A stretch of DNA of 64,000 nt from Adhaeribacter_A terreus (GCF_042657365.1 NZ_JBHSKT010000005.1:186001-250000), one strand, 5' to 3'. Shown: positions 24,537 to 33,768, counted from the stretch's first letter. The notes: generated by a model not told the origin, from the sequence alone. Made by a program: numbers and translations.

Positions 24537-27299
24537 TTATTCGCGCAAATGCAGGAGTTTTGTAGTATAGTGTTTATTATTTACTTGCAAACGCACTAAG
24601 TAAATTCCTGTAAAGCGGTCAAATTCTTTGGGTGGCGTAAATTCGAATGTTTGCTGACCTGCTTCCAGCGGGCCTTCAAAAATATTGATGGTTTGGCTCA
24701 CATGCGTGAACATATTGTAAGCCTCAAGTTTCACATCGGCGTTGGCTGGTAAATTTATTTTAATGTTTGTAGAGGAATTAAAAGGATTTGGGAAAACTTC
24801 TATGGATGGTGTTGCATTGTTTTGCGCCATTTTTGAGGCAGTTTGTGTACCGAGGTACTTTTTATTGGCAAAAACGATTAGCACATCCTGGTTAAAGCGC
24901 ACCATATTGCCTGCTGCATCCTGAAGGGTTCGGGTAGTTTTGTTGTTAGAGCCTTGCAATGATAAGAAGCCATACCGGAAATCTGGGGTAAATGTTAGCC
25001 CCGTTGGTTCCGCTTCGTCAGGCGTGGTCAAAAACAACTCTATTTTTGGGTTTGCCGGCGTATGGTCCGGGCGGATTACCCATACGTTTGCGTGGCCTTT
25101 ATCCTGCATAACCCACAGGTTGCCGTCGCCATCAAAAGCCAGGTTATCTACACCTAGGCCCCAGTCTTCGTTTTGTACGCCGCCATTATAGGTTATCGGG
25201 TACGATTTTTTGGTAACCCATTCCTCAATTTCAGATACGGTTGCGCCATCGTCTTTAAACCGCCAGATCGTTCCTGTTTTTGGGGTTCCGAAATATAGTT
25301 TACCGTCGCGGCCAATTTCAATTTCTTCCAAAGAGCCCCAGTTAGTGCCTCCTAAAGAAGCTGCTAAGGTAGAAGTAGTGTTCTTTTTGGTTTTTGTGTT
25401 GTTCGGCACCTGTATCCATTGGCCGGTAGTCGGGTCATTGGCATTGCGTTTTAATACGTAAAGAGTGCCGGAAGAAAGATTGCCATACTCTTCGGCCACG
25501 AATTTATAGACGCATTTTGTGCCGCCATCTTCGGTCTGGTAAGCTGTAATGCCATCAGCCGCAATGGCAAGGTTTTCGTGCGACATGCGGCCAAGCGCCC
25601 AAAGTTTATCGCGCGAGCCATTGCCATCATAATCCATGATCAGACCGGTAGCCGGATCGATCTCCACCTGCCAGCCTACATCCTGATAGCCATTGTTGTT
25701 CGCGTCGCCGGTAGAATATGTTTCTTCTGATGAAATTACAGTACCCCAAGGAGTTACGGTTCCGGCGCAGTTGCGTTCAGATTTTACTACGGGCCCAAAA
25801 TCTACCTTTCTTACTGCATCAACTTCCCAAAGCATGGTAGTATCATTCAGCTTCAGATTCAAAATGGAAACCCGGCCCGGGGTTTTTTCATGGTTCAAAG
25901 CAAGATACCCTTCTGTGCTGCTGCCATTTTTAGGTACATAGCCTGCAAAGTCGAAATTAGAAGGCAGCTTTCCCCCAGAGCCATCAGTAAAAGGAGTTTC
26001 CCCTTCCTTGGCTAATAACTGGAAGGTGTGGGTTGCAGTTGGGTAGGTAATTAAAGGTGTTTTGCCAACCGGTTTTACAGATACAAAGCAACCAATATTA
26101 TCTGAATTAGTAGGGCCGCAATATCCGGTTGGCGAATATTGGCTGAACGTGGCCGTAATATTCTTGTTATCGTTCATGGTTACTGCCAGCGGATTTGTTT
26201 TGTCGGTAACATCGCCACTCCAGCCACTGAAACTCGAGCCGCTATCGGGCGTAGCCGTTATATTTACCACAGAATTGATCTGGTAGCTTGCAGAATCGGG
26301 CGTTTTTGAAGTTGTTCCGTAGCCGGTATTGGTTATGTTTAAAGAGAACCGCTGAGAAGAGGCTGTAAAAGTAGCGGTAATGTTCTTGTCGCCGTTTATA
26401 GGCATCGTAAGCGGATTGGCCGTACTGCTGGTGTCGCCGCTCCAGCCACTGAATACAAAGCCGGGAGCAGGGTTTGCAGTTAGCGTTGCAGTAGAGCCAT
26501 AATCATACGTTGCCAGATCCGGATCTTTGCTAACGGTGCCACCACCTGTCTGTGAAACATTTAAGTTGTATTGAAGAGCCGTAAAAATAGCAGTAATGTT
26601 TTTGTTATCGTTCATGGTAATGGTTACCTGGTCGGTTGTATCGCTAACATCGCCGATCCAGCCGCTGAACAAGTAACCCGGATCTGGTGTGGCAGTAAGG
26701 GTTACATCTGTTCCGCTGGTATAGGCCGCCAGGTTAGGATTTTTTGTGATAGTGCCGTTGCCTGACGTGTTTAATTGCAGGGCATAACCATTCTGATTTA
26801 CAACGCTGAAAGAAATGGTTAGGGGAGTACCGGCGATGCCTGTGCCATCATTGTCTGAATAGGGCTGTGCCGTTAAAGTATAATTGCCCAGCGGAGGATT
26901 CCAAATGTAATAATTGCCGTTATTATCATCGCCCTGTAAAGAATAAGGCGATTGGTTGTCTATCCGGGATTTTAGTTGCGCACCGGTTAAGGTAAAGATC
27001 ACGCTGCCTACATTTGTGGAACCTGTAAGTGCACGGATATTTACATTGCCGGTCGGCAAAGTATTTAAATTCAGAATTACGCCGTCGGTTAAATGCTGGA
27101 TTGGTTTATCGGTGCTGGAATTAATGAGAGTAAACCCGGTTATTGCCCCCTGCGCCCTGCAAAGCACAGGAGTTACAAAATATAAAAACACTGAAAGGGC
27201 TAATATCTTTGCTAATGAGCAGTAGCTTCTGAAAGCTTTATTCCTGTTTAATGGGTTTTGATAAGCGAAAGCCAGATCTATTCCGTAATTGTTTTCCAT
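24537..27299 (-). CDS. PhoX-like secreted protein with three InlB-type repeats and T9SS type A sorting domain
   Basis: The 920-residue paralogue of the gene downstream has the same order of parts. There is a long n-region with a hydrophobic helix (LAKILALSVFLYFVTPVLC, about residues 28-46) and the shared N-terminal domain (GFTLINSSTDKPIQHLTDG). Three InlB-type repeats follow (ending NKNITAIF, DKNITATF, NKNITATF). The PhoX/DUF839-type propeller has RNCAGTVTPWGTVISSEE, HENLAI, VWVIRPDH and PTGLTFTPDFRYGFLSLQ. The C-terminal sorting domain is EVFPNPFNSSTNIKI. It has one repeat fewer than its neighbour, and the two probably arose by tandem duplication. Phosphatase function is possible but unproven. 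Confidence 0.9.
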   Translation of the reverse strand: MENNYGIDLAFAYQNPLNRNKAFRSYCSLAKILALSVFLYFVTPVLCRAQGAITGFTLINSSTDKPIQHLTDGVILNLNTLPTGNVNIRALTGSTNVGSVIFTLTGAQLKSRIDNQSPYSLQGDDNNGNYYIWNPPLGNYTLTAQPYSDNDGTGIAGTPLTISFSVVNQNGYALQLNTSGNGTITKNPNLAAYTSGTDVTLTATPDPGYLFSGWIGDVSDTTDQVTITMNDNKNITAIFTALQYNLNVSQTGGGTVSKDPDLATYDYGSTATLTANPAPGFVFSGWSGDTSSTANPLTMPINGDKNITATFTASSQRFSLNITNTGYGTTSKTPDSASYQINSVVNITATPDSGSSFSGWSGDVTDKTNPLAVTMNDNKNITATFSQYSPTGYCGPTNSDNIGCFVSVKPVGKTPLITYPTATHTFQLLAKEGETPFTDGSGGKLPSNFDFAGYVPKNGSSTEGYLALNHEKTPGRVSILNLKLNDTTMLWEVDAVRKVDFGPVVKSERNCAGTVTPWGTVISSEETYSTGDANNNGYQDVGWQVEIDPATGLIMDYDGNGSRDKLWALGRMSHENLAIAADGITAYQTEDGGTKCVYKFVAEEYGNLSSGTLYVLKRNANDPTTGQWIQVPNNTKTKKNTTSTLAASLGGTNWGSLEEIEIGRDGKLYFGTPKTGTIWRFKDDGATVSEIEEWVTKKSYPITYNGGVQNEDWGLGVDNLAFDGDGNLWVMQDKGHANVWVIRPDHTPANPKIELFLTTPDEAEPTGLTFTPDFRYGFLSLQGSNNKTTRTLQDAAGNMVRFNQDVLIVFANKKYLGTQTASKMAQNNATPSIEVFPNPFNSSTNIKINLPANADVKLEAYNMFTHVSQTINIFEGPLEAGQQTFEFTPPKEFDRFTGIYLVRLQVNNKHYTTKLLHLRE

Positions 27300-27491
27300 A
27301 AAGAAACTTTTAAAAGTAAAACACGCCAGCGAAGTTGTAAATGCATTTTCAATAAATATGAGCGGGGCATAGCATTCTAAATTTCAGATATTTACTGCCA
27401 GGCATTGCGCATAGTAATGCATAGAGCAAGAGAAAATCCTGAAATTCTGTTAATCAGTTTCGGCAGAACCTGCCAGCAACTTTTGTGTTTT

Positions 27492-27532
27492 ACTATATAT
27501 TGAAGGCTTTTATTACTAATTCAATATATAGT
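27492..27532. repeat. Inverted repeat
   Basis: ACTATATATTGAA and TTCAATATATAGT are exact arms with a 15-bp spacer. No T-run follows. It could be an operator or a cruciform-forming site upstream of the PhoX-like gene. Confidence 0.55.
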
Positions 27533-27826
27533 TCAGCATGGTGTGCTGTTCGGAAGTGAAAAAAAGAGAATAGGGTATTTGATAATAGGTGTAATTCGTA
27601 AGTTATATACAGGGAAATCATTAAAAAGTTATAAGGTATATTGAAAAATACATGGATTATACACTGTATTTTTAAGAAAATTCAGAATTGTTATGAAAAT
27701 AATATGATTTAATAAGTCAACGGTTTCGCTTATAATGCTTTTGCTGAGTTGTCTTTAGGTTTCGGACAGCGTTAATTCCAGATGAAAACTGCTTTTTTAT
27801 TTCCCTGATAAGCTGACTACTAAAAG

Positions 27827-27856
27827 AAAAACGCTATACTTTCAGGCACAAAAAGT
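27827..27856 (+). repeat. TA-core element, forward
   Basis: AAAACGCTATACTTTC, then AGGCACAAAAAGT, just beyond the rpiB terminator. Confidence 0.75.
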
Positions 27857-27862
27857 CAATAA

Positions 27863-27898
27863 AAAAGCGGAGCTACCTTGTTGGTAACTCCGCTTTCT
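27863..27898 (-). terminator. Terminator of the tatC-rpiB operon
   Basis: GCGGAGCTACC/TGGTAACTCCGC hairpin with flanking A and T runs, 24 bp beyond the rpiB stop. Confidence 0.85.
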
Positions 27899-27921
27899 TC
27901 GTTTCAGCTTGTTTCGTACTA

Positions 27922-28359
27922 TTATTGGCAGGCAATTTTGTTTACCCGGTTTTCGTGGCGGCCGCCTTCAAAATCTGTTTCTAAAAAGAGCTTCGTCATT
28001 TCCGAAGCCATTTCTTCAGAAACAAAGCGCGCCGGAATACAGAGAATATTGGCATTGTTGTGCTCGCGTGAAAGTTTAGCCAGTTCCGGTAGCCAGCATA
28101 AAGCGGCGCGCACCTGCGGATATTTGTTGGCCGTCATGGCTACTCCGTTGCCGCTGCCGCAGATCAGAATTCCGAAGTTAAATTCCTTTTCGTTTATGGC
28201 TTTGGCCAGCGGGTGTACATGGTCTGGGTAATCTACCGAGGCATCGGAAAAAGGACCAAAATCCTTTACTTCGTGGCCTTTTTCTTCCAGCTGTTTGGTA
28301 AGCAGTTTTTTGTATTCGAAACCGGCGTGGTCGCCGCCAATGGCAATTTTAAGCTTCAT
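27922..28359 (-). CDS. rpiB: Ribose-5-phosphate isomerase B
   Basis: The 145-residue RpiB/LacAB-type isomerase interconverts ribose-5-phosphate and ribulose-5-phosphate in the pentose phosphate pathway. Motifs are KIAIGGDHAGFEYKK, VDYPDHVHPLAKAI, the active-site Cys in GILICGSGNGVAMTANK, RAALCWLPELAKLSREHNNANIL and the C-terminal FEGGRHENRVNKI. The start codon overlaps the end of tatC by 11 bp, so the two are coupled. The pairing of rpiB and tatC is not functionally obvious. Confidence 0.95.
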   Translation of the reverse strand: MKLKIAIGGDHAGFEYKKLLTKQLEEKGHEVKDFGPFSDASVDYPDHVHPLAKAINEKEFNFGILICGSGNGVAMTANKYPQVRAALCWLPELAKLSREHNNANILCIPARFVSEEMASEMTKLFLETDFEGGRHENRVNKIACQ

Positions 28360-29200
28360 TTCGGGTAAGGTTTTTATTTAAACGATCTGTATCGCGTTTT
28401 CTAACGGTTTTGGCAATAATTATACTGGCTTCGTAAAGCAAATAAAGTGGTATAGCAAACAAGCTCATGCTTAATACGTCGGGCGGGGTAACCACGGCCG
28501 AAATAATAAGGATCACCACAATGGCGTGCCGGCGGAAAACAGAAAGTATTTCGGAAGAAATTAAACCGGCTTTGGCCAGGAAATAGATCACCATTGGTAA
28601 TTCGAACATAAGGGCGCACGCAAAAACCATGGTGGTGAGCGTAGAAATGTAAGAATTCAGGTCGAACTCGTTGGTAATGCTGGGGTCTACCTGATACGAT
28701 GCCAGGAAGTTGATGGAAAGCGGCGCAGCGCCGTAATAACCGAACAGCAAACCAATAATAAACAGCACCGAAACGAAGAATACCGCTCCGCGCGAGTTTT
28801 TCCTTTCTTTCGGGTACAAGCCGGGTTTAATAAAACGCCACAATTCCCAAAACGCGTACGGAAACGCCAGGATCAAGCCAATGGTAAACGAAACCGACAT
28901 GTGCGTAGTAAACTGCGAACTCATTTCGCGGCTCTGCAACGTAAAATTTATTTTATCGATGCAGATCTCCGGGGCATGAACCAGCTCGCCGAGCTTGCAC
29001 CACATGCGGTAGCTCCAGAAATCGGGCCGGCTTGGCGCCAGAATAATATCGTGAAAGATAAAATCCTTCGAAAAAAATGCTATCAGGCCAAAGACCACAA
29101 TAGAAGCCACAGCCCGGATAATATGCCACCGGAGCAGCTCCAGGTGGTCAACGAAACTCATCTCCTGCTCTTCCCCTGTGCCTATTCGTTTTGCTTCCAA
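28349..29200 (-). CDS. tatC: Sec-independent protein translocase subunit TatC
   Basis: The 283-residue inner-membrane protein has six predicted helices. The N-terminal EEQEMSFVDHLELLRWHIIRA is the typical TatC cytoplasmic signal-recognition motif. MSVSFTIGLILAFPYAFWELWRFIKPGLYPKERK, in the first loop and third helix, matches the family, as do FELPMVIYFLAKAGL and the C-terminal VVTPPDVLSMSLFAIPLYLLYE. It binds twin-arginine signal peptides and forms the translocon with TatA, which is not in this window. An insertion after the first helix (SRPDFWSYRMWCKLGELVHA) is usual in Bacteroidota. It is co-transcribed with rpiB. Confidence 0.96.
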   Translation of the reverse strand: MEAKRIGTGEEQEMSFVDHLELLRWHIIRAVASIVVFGLIAFFSKDFIFHDIILAPSRPDFWSYRMWCKLGELVHAPEICIDKINFTLQSREMSSQFTTHMSVSFTIGLILAFPYAFWELWRFIKPGLYPKERKNSRGAVFFVSVLFIIGLLFGYYGAAPLSINFLASYQVDPSITNEFDLNSYISTLTTMVFACALMFELPMVIYFLAKAGLISSEILSVFRRHAIVVILIISAVVTPPDVLSMSLFAIPLYLLYEASIIIAKTVRKRDTDRLNKNLTRNEA

Positions 29201-29214
29201 CCGACTTTCTTAAT

Positions 29215-29332
29215 AATGATTAATGAATAATTATTAATGATGATGAATAGTTAATGACTAATAAATAATGATGAATTAAAACGTTATCCGGATTCCGGTT
29301 TATTTTCAATTAATCATTATTCATTAATCATT
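29215..29332. repeat. Long AT-rich inverted repeat around a degenerate TA-core element
   Basis: The arms at 29215-29238 and 29309-29332 are 24 nt with one mismatch. The loop holds ATTAAAACGTTATCCGG, a weak TA-core match. It fills the gap between glyA and tatC. Confidence 0.65.
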
Positions 29333-29342
29333 CATCATTAAA

Positions 29343-30617
29343 TTAGTTGTTGAAAAGCGGGAATTGCTCCATCCAGGTGTTAATCTCCTGTTTCACGGCG
29401 GCAATTTTTGCTTCGTTTTCGGTGTTCATTAAAACCTCATCTATCAGGCCAACAATGCGCTCCATATCGGCTTCTTTTAAGCCACGGGTTGTTAAAGCAG
29501 CCGTGCCTACGCGCATACCGGAAGTAACGAACGGCGATTTATCGTCGAAAGGCACCATGTTTTTGTTGATGGTGATATCGGCTTTTACGAGCGTGTTTTC
29601 GGCAACTTTACCGGTTAAACCTTTAGAACGCAGATCGATGAGCATTAAGTGGTTGTCGGTGCCGCCGGAAATGATCTGGTAGCCTTTAGAAACAAACGCT
29701 TTGGCCATAGCCTGCGCATTTTTCTGCACCTGCTCGATGTAGGTTTTGTATTCAGGAGAAAGCGCTTCGAAGAAAGCAACTGCTTTAGCAGCAATTACGT
29801 GCTCCAAAGGTCCGCCTTGTGAACCCGGGAATACAGCGCCATCTAATACCGCCGACATCATTTTCAGTTCGCCCTTCGGAGTTTTAAAGCCAAACGGATT
29901 TTCGAAATCTTTAGGCAGCATAACCATACCGCCACGTGGGCCACGCAGGGTTTTGTGCGTGGTAGTAGTTACAATGTGGCAATGTTCGAACGGATTATTC
30001 AGGAAGCCTTTGGCAATTAAACCGGCCGGGTGCGAAATATCGGCCATTAAAAGCGCGCCAACCTGGTCAGCAGCTTCGCGCAGCGCTTTGTAATTCCAGT
30101 CTCTTGAATAAGCCGAAGCGCCGCAAATGATCAGTTTCGGTTTTTCGCGTTCAGCGGTTTCCGCAATTTTTTCCCAGTTAATTAAACCGGTTTCCTGCTC
30201 TACACCATAAAAACTTGGCTGGTACAATTTCCCCGAATAGTTAACCGGCGAGCCGTGCGTTAAATGTCCGCCATGCGCTAAGTCGAAACCTAAGATCTTA
30301 TCGCCGGGATTTAAAACGCCCAGCATTACCGCCGCGTTGGCTTGCGCACCGGAGTGAGGCTGCACGTTTACCCATTCAGCACCGAATAATTCTTTGGCTC
30401 TGTCAATGGCTAATTGTTCGCTTTGGTCTACCACTTCGCAGCCGCCATAATAGCGTTTGCCCGGTAAGCCTTCGGCGTATTTATTGGTCATGATGCTGCC
30501 CTGGGCGGCCATTACCTGCTCGGAAACAAAGTTCTCGGAGGCAATAAGTTCGAGGCCGTGCATCTGGCGTTCTTTTTCCTTCTGAATAAGGTCGAATATA
30601 GCGGTATCTTTCTGCAT
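29343..30617 (-). CDS. glyA: Serine hydroxymethyltransferase
   Basis: The start MQKDTAIFDLIQKEKERQ at 30617 is preferred over an in-frame ATG 15 bp upstream because it follows a -7-like box and fits the family N-terminus. The 424-residue PLP enzyme converts serine and tetrahydrofolate to glycine and methylene-tetrahydrofolate. Motifs are LELIASENFVS, NKYAEGLPGKRYYGGC, NVQPHSGAQAN, LAHGGHLTHG, ADISHPAGLIAKG, the PLP lysine in TTTHKTLRGPRGG, and FPGSQGGPLEHVIAAKA. It is cytoplasmic and central to one-carbon metabolism. It is monocistronic, between an AT-rich inverted repeat and its own promoter. Confidence 0.97.
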   Translation of the reverse strand: MQKDTAIFDLIQKEKERQMHGLELIASENFVSEQVMAAQGSIMTNKYAEGLPGKRYYGGCEVVDQSEQLAIDRAKELFGAEWVNVQPHSGAQANAAVMLGVLNPGDKILGFDLAHGGHLTHGSPVNYSGKLYQPSFYGVEQETGLINWEKIAETAEREKPKLIICGASAYSRDWNYKALREAADQVGALLMADISHPAGLIAKGFLNNPFEHCHIVTTTTHKTLRGPRGGMVMLPKDFENPFGFKTPKGELKMMSAVLDGAVFPGSQGGPLEHVIAAKAVAFFEALSPEYKTYIEQVQKNAQAMAKAFVSKGYQIISGGTDNHLMLIDLRSKGLTGKVAENTLVKADITINKNMVPFDDKSPFVTSGMRVGTAALTTRGLKEADMERIVGLIDEVLMNTENEAKIAAVKQEINTWMEQFPLFNN

Positions 30618-30640
30618 GATAAGTCTGTACACAATTTGTG

Positions 30641-30648
30641 CAAAATTA
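30641..30648 (-). promoter_or_regulatory. Putative -7 box of glyA
   Basis: The minus strand reads TAATTTTG (TAnnTTTG), 23 bp before the preferred ATG. No -33 TTG is evident. Confidence 0.5.
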
Positions 30649-30674
30649 CGGGAATTTGCTGAAATTGCTAAACT

Positions 30675-30702
30675 ACTTTTTGAAGCTGAAAGGATAGCGT
30701 TT
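30675..30702 (-). repeat. TA-core element, reverse
   Basis: ACTTTTTGAAGC arm, then TGAAAGGATAGCGTTTC, upstream of the glyA -7 box. Confidence 0.7.
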
Positions 30703-30757
30703 CAGCGTAGTTAAAGACTTCTTTGCACGATTAGAGCGCTACGCGGTAGGGAAATAA

Positions 30758-30785
30758 AAAAGGGAAGCAAAACTTCCCCCCTTTA
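30758..30785 (-). terminator. Terminator of the T9SS cargo gene
   Basis: GGGAAG/CTTCCC stem with a T-run on the minus strand, 18 bp beyond the stop at 30803. Confidence 0.75.
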
Positions 30786-30802
30786 TAGTATTAAACTTCC
30801 GA

Positions 30803-32863
30803 TTATTGTTTGATAAGCCGGGTACTTGTAGTGCCACTGCTTGTTTGAGTGCGTAGCAGGTAGAAACCTGCCGGGTGTTCCTTATCAAAATTTATTTGTA
30901 AGGAATTGTTGCCTTTTGTGAGTTTTTGCGTGTTTTGGTATACCGTTTTGCCAGTCAGGTCTATGACCTGGTAGCGCAGTTCGTCGTTGCTGTTGGCCAC
31001 AATGTTGAAAGTAAGCTCGTTCTGGAACGGGTTCGGGTAAACGAGCGGCGCATTTGGTAGATTTTCGAATTGTACCACTTTTATGTCCGAAAACGATACC
31101 GTTCCGTCGAAGTCGGTTTGTTTAAGGCGGTAGTAGCGCATGCCGGTTCCGGTAGTTGTTTTATCCAGGAAGCTATATTGCAGCAGCGTAGCTGAATTGG
31201 AATTTTTGCTGGCTACAAAACCAATATCCTCGAAATTCCGGCCGTCGGCGCTGTACTGAATGTGGAAGCCCTGGTTGTTTTTTTCAGAAGCTGTGGCCCA
31301 TTGCAGTAAAGCCGCATTGTCTTTTTTAATGGCTTTGAATGAGACCAGTTCTACTGGTAGCGGGTTATTGGGGTTGACAACGCCAAAGGGTGAAAAACTT
31401 GTAATGCCTTCTAACGTAGCGCTATAAGTTAAGCTGCCGTCTGTGAATGTGTTTAAAGGCGGCTGTTCCCAGGTTCCTCCTGTAAAGTGAGCAATACCTA
31501 CGTTGGTACGAACAAAGTTGGTTCCCTCGTCTTTAGTAGGATCCCATCGTAAACGAAGCGATATGCTTGGTGAGCCTGTGCCAGTAACTCTATCCACGTT
31601 CCAGGTTCTCATTGCAACCAAATTTGTTACAGGCTGCCCGCTAGTGCCCTTTATTCCATTCGTTACAAGTACTGAGTAATTCCCTGTGCCGTTGATGTCG
31701 CCGGTGTTTTTGATATATGCTGGTGTATAAGAACTTGTTGTTCCAACAGGAAATATTGTCTCAGGAGTTGTAGTAGTTGCCCCTCCAGCTATTCCCTCAA
31801 TAATCAGCTTGCCGGAACCGGTTTGCTTAATGTAATTCGTAGCACTTGGGTTTGAAATGGCGCCGCCTTGCTGAACTGTAAGATCATAATTACCGAGTGT
31901 AATACTTCCATTGCTAAGACTCAACGTACTACCATTGCTAATGCTCATGGCTTGCTCCAGAGTAATGGGGCCGCTAGGAGTTTTAGTGCCTGTTCCACTT
32001 ATTTTTAAATTGCTGTAAGGTAGCACGGCAATGGTTTGGTTGCCGCCCGCATATTCAACGGTACTGCCTGCATTCAAAACATTAGTGAAGCCTGTTGGAA
32101 AGGAAGAGCCGCTTAAAATAAATGTAGCACCATTTTTAATTTCAAATGTTTTACCGGTTGTGCATTGAATGCTTTTACCGCCATTATCAAATTTACCACC
32201 TAATACGACAATATTCCCCGTAATTCTAGATGAGTTGATAGATAAGTCTGGCGTTACGCCAGCGCTATTATTAATATGAACATTAGGGTAAGGTAAGTCT
32301 GCATCTAAGTTTAAACTTTGAGGGGATGTGCCATTAAATTCAATAGTGCTGTTAGGGGTATAAACAAGTGTTACGCGGCTTTTTTGGCCGTTCAGGATTA
32401 TCGCTCCGCTAACCTTTAAAGTTCCCGTACCAAAATCTAACTTCACTTTTTCATTACCGTTACCTCCCGGGTTAAATGTGATTGTTCCTAATGCTAGTGT
32501 GTGCGTGCCTAAATTAAGAGTCGATTCGGAGCTTGTGGTATTCTTTATAGTCAAAGAGGAGCAATAAGCATTAGAGCCAAGCGTGATGTTATGGCCATTC
32601 TGAATAGTAACAATATCTCCCGGACCAGGTGAAGTATTGGAGTTTGTTGGATTGGAGAGATTCCAGCTTAAAGCACTGTTCCAACTTGTGCCATTGCCAT
32701 TTGAAGTGAACTCAGTTGCCCAAGCCTCCTGCACAGCAGTAAAGCCTAAAAACAGACATAGTAACAGATAAATTCGATACGGGAACCGCATATGTTTTTT
32801 CTGTTGGTAATTGTGCGCGTTGCACTGATAAATTTTTCTCGGACGTTTGGTAGATTTTTGCAT
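30803..32863 (-). CDS. Secreted beta-rich protein with T9SS type A sorting domain
   Basis: The 686-residue protein carries a hydrophobic export helix (IYLLLCLFLGFTAV). The ATG at 32863 adds a basic 24-residue n-region; the ATG at 32791 (MRFPYRIYLLL) is an equally plausible start. The mature part opens with FTSNGNGTSWNSALSW and GDIVTIQNGHNITLG, then many short strands of the type SLTIKNTTSSESTLNLG, resembling right-handed beta-helix or G8-like passenger domains. Then come a jelly-roll-like segment and a sorting domain (VYPNPFQNELTFNI, YQVIDLTGKTVYQN, AGFYLLRTQ). It is exported by the type IX system; the role is unknown, possibly a surface or glycan-binding protein. Confidence 0.82.
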   Translation of the reverse strand: MQKSTKRPRKIYQCNAHNYQQKKHMRFPYRIYLLLCLFLGFTAVQEAWATEFTSNGNGTSWNSALSWNLSNPTNSNTSPGPGDIVTIQNGHNITLGSNAYCSSLTIKNTTSSESTLNLGTHTLALGTITFNPGGNGNEKVKLDFGTGTLKVSGAIILNGQKSRVTLVYTPNSTIEFNGTSPQSLNLDADLPYPNVHINNSAGVTPDLSINSSRITGNIVVLGGKFDNGGKSIQCTTGKTFEIKNGATFILSGSSFPTGFTNVLNAGSTVEYAGGNQTIAVLPYSNLKISGTGTKTPSGPITLEQAMSISNGSTLSLSNGSITLGNYDLTVQQGGAISNPSATNYIKQTGSGKLIIEGIAGGATTTTPETIFPVGTTSSYTPAYIKNTGDINGTGNYSVLVTNGIKGTSGQPVTNLVAMRTWNVDRVTGTGSPSISLRLRWDPTKDEGTNFVRTNVGIAHFTGGTWEQPPLNTFTDGSLTYSATLEGITSFSPFGVVNPNNPLPVELVSFKAIKKDNAALLQWATASEKNNQGFHIQYSADGRNFEDIGFVASKNSNSATLLQYSFLDKTTTGTGMRYYRLKQTDFDGTVSFSDIKVVQFENLPNAPLVYPNPFQNELTFNIVANSNDELRYQVIDLTGKTVYQNTQKLTKGNNSLQINFDKEHPAGFYLLRTQTSSGTTSTRLIKQ

Positions 32864-33260
32864 AATGGTAATTTTTAAAGGTTTTAAGACACGTATTGGC
32901 CGCCATTATGCTCACCCGTGCGGCAAATTCCAGAAGAACTGCAGCATTACAGCATAAAATGGAAGTTTAGTAAGGTTTGTGAGATTGTGATTAAGGTAAT
33001 TGCTAGAAAAAGGCTTAAGTTTTATCAAAATAAACCAGAAGACAATGTAAAGAATATGAATATTATGCAATAAAATATCCTTATTTTTATCTTTATAAAC
33101 TCCAATACTGTTATGAATTTAAAAAGTTACAATTTATTATACTTTTATTTATAATTATTTTAAATATATTGCTATTGGTCAGATTTTATGGGTGAATTGC
33201 TTTTAATATGAATATTTTTAGATATGTTCGTTTGATGAAAATCTGGAGCTAAAAAGAAGG
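32864..33260. other. AT-rich intergenic region (no gene)
   Basis: This 397-bp AT-rich stretch is upstream of the T9SS cargo gene. I see no gene, repeat family member or convincing promoter in it. Confidence 0.5.
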
Positions 33261-33266
33261 GAAATA

Positions 33267-33298
33267 AAAAAGCACCTCTTTACGAGAGGTGCTTTTGT
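33267..33298 (-). terminator. Terminator of the small hydrophilic protein gene
   Basis: AAGCACCTCT/AGAGGTGCTT hairpin with A and T runs, 26 bp beyond the stop at 33321. Confidence 0.88.
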
Positions 33299-33320
33299 TT
33301 ATAAACTACTATGTGATATT

Positions 33321-33557
33321 TTAACTATAGCGGGGTTTGTCGATATTAGGTTTGTTGGTGTTGCGGTTCGGGTGGCTGCCTAAGCGCGTATCGATGGTAG
33401 GTTCATCTACGTCATCGGTATACCGGGCTTCCAGGTCATTATATTGATCATCAAAACTCTCGATGTGTGCATCTTTCATTCCGCCAATGCCTTTTCCGGC
33501 AGGGTTGCCTGAGTGGCTGCGTGATTGTTTGTTGGTTGAATTGCTTTTGTATGGCAT
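33321..33557 (-). CDS. Small hydrophilic protein of unknown function
   Basis: The start at 33557 (MPYKSNSTNKQSRSHSG) is chosen because a strong Shine-Dalgarno sequence precedes it by 4 bp; an in-frame upstream ATG lacks one. The 78-residue product has no hydrophobic segment and is rich in Asp, Asn, Ser, Gly and Arg (GNPAGKGIGGMKDAHIESF, DDQYNDLEARYTDDVDEPT). It is probably disordered and cytoplasmic, like many small stress-related proteins. No family is recognised. The neighbours are a LigD-type polymerase and, further right, another hydrophilic protein and a GSP39-like SDR. Confidence 0.7.
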   Translation of the reverse strand: MPYKSNSTNKQSRSHSGNPAGKGIGGMKDAHIESFDDQYNDLEARYTDDVDEPTIDTRLGSHPNRNTNKPNIDKPRYS

Positions 33558-33561
33558 GATA

Positions 33562-33569
33562 ACCTCCTT
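33562..33569 (-). promoter_or_regulatory. Strong Shine-Dalgarno sequence
   Basis: AAGGAGGT on the minus strand, 4 bp before the ATG at 33557. This is unusual here, since most genes in the window lack one, and suggests high translation. Confidence 0.75.
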
Positions 33570-33686
33570 TTTTGTGAAACAATAAATTAACAAATTTCCC
33601 TCTGCCATACTCTTTTAGCTTAGGCTGGCAGGGCTTCTTACATACTCGTTTTCAGGATTTTGAGTTTTCTATATTTAGATTTATGT

Positions 33687-33716
33687 AGTTTTTTCATGGT
33701 AAAGCATAGCGTTTTT
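33687..33716 (-). repeat. TA-core element, reverse
   Basis: AGTTTTTTCATGG arm, then TAAAGCATAGCGTTTTT, between divergent genes. Confidence 0.75.
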
Positions 33717-33768
33717 AACTGAAAATTCCCATTCGACGTAAAGTCGCCTGAACCATGCTTGTTTATAA

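Larger units (their letters stand above)
27300..27864. other. AT-rich intergenic region (no gene)
   Basis: Most of this 565-bp stretch shows nothing recognisable. It contains an exact 13-bp inverted repeat (27492-27504 and 27520-27532) and a TA-core element at 27827. With the PhoX-like gene reading leftward, its promoter should lie near 27300-27400, but no clear box was found. Confidence 0.6.
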
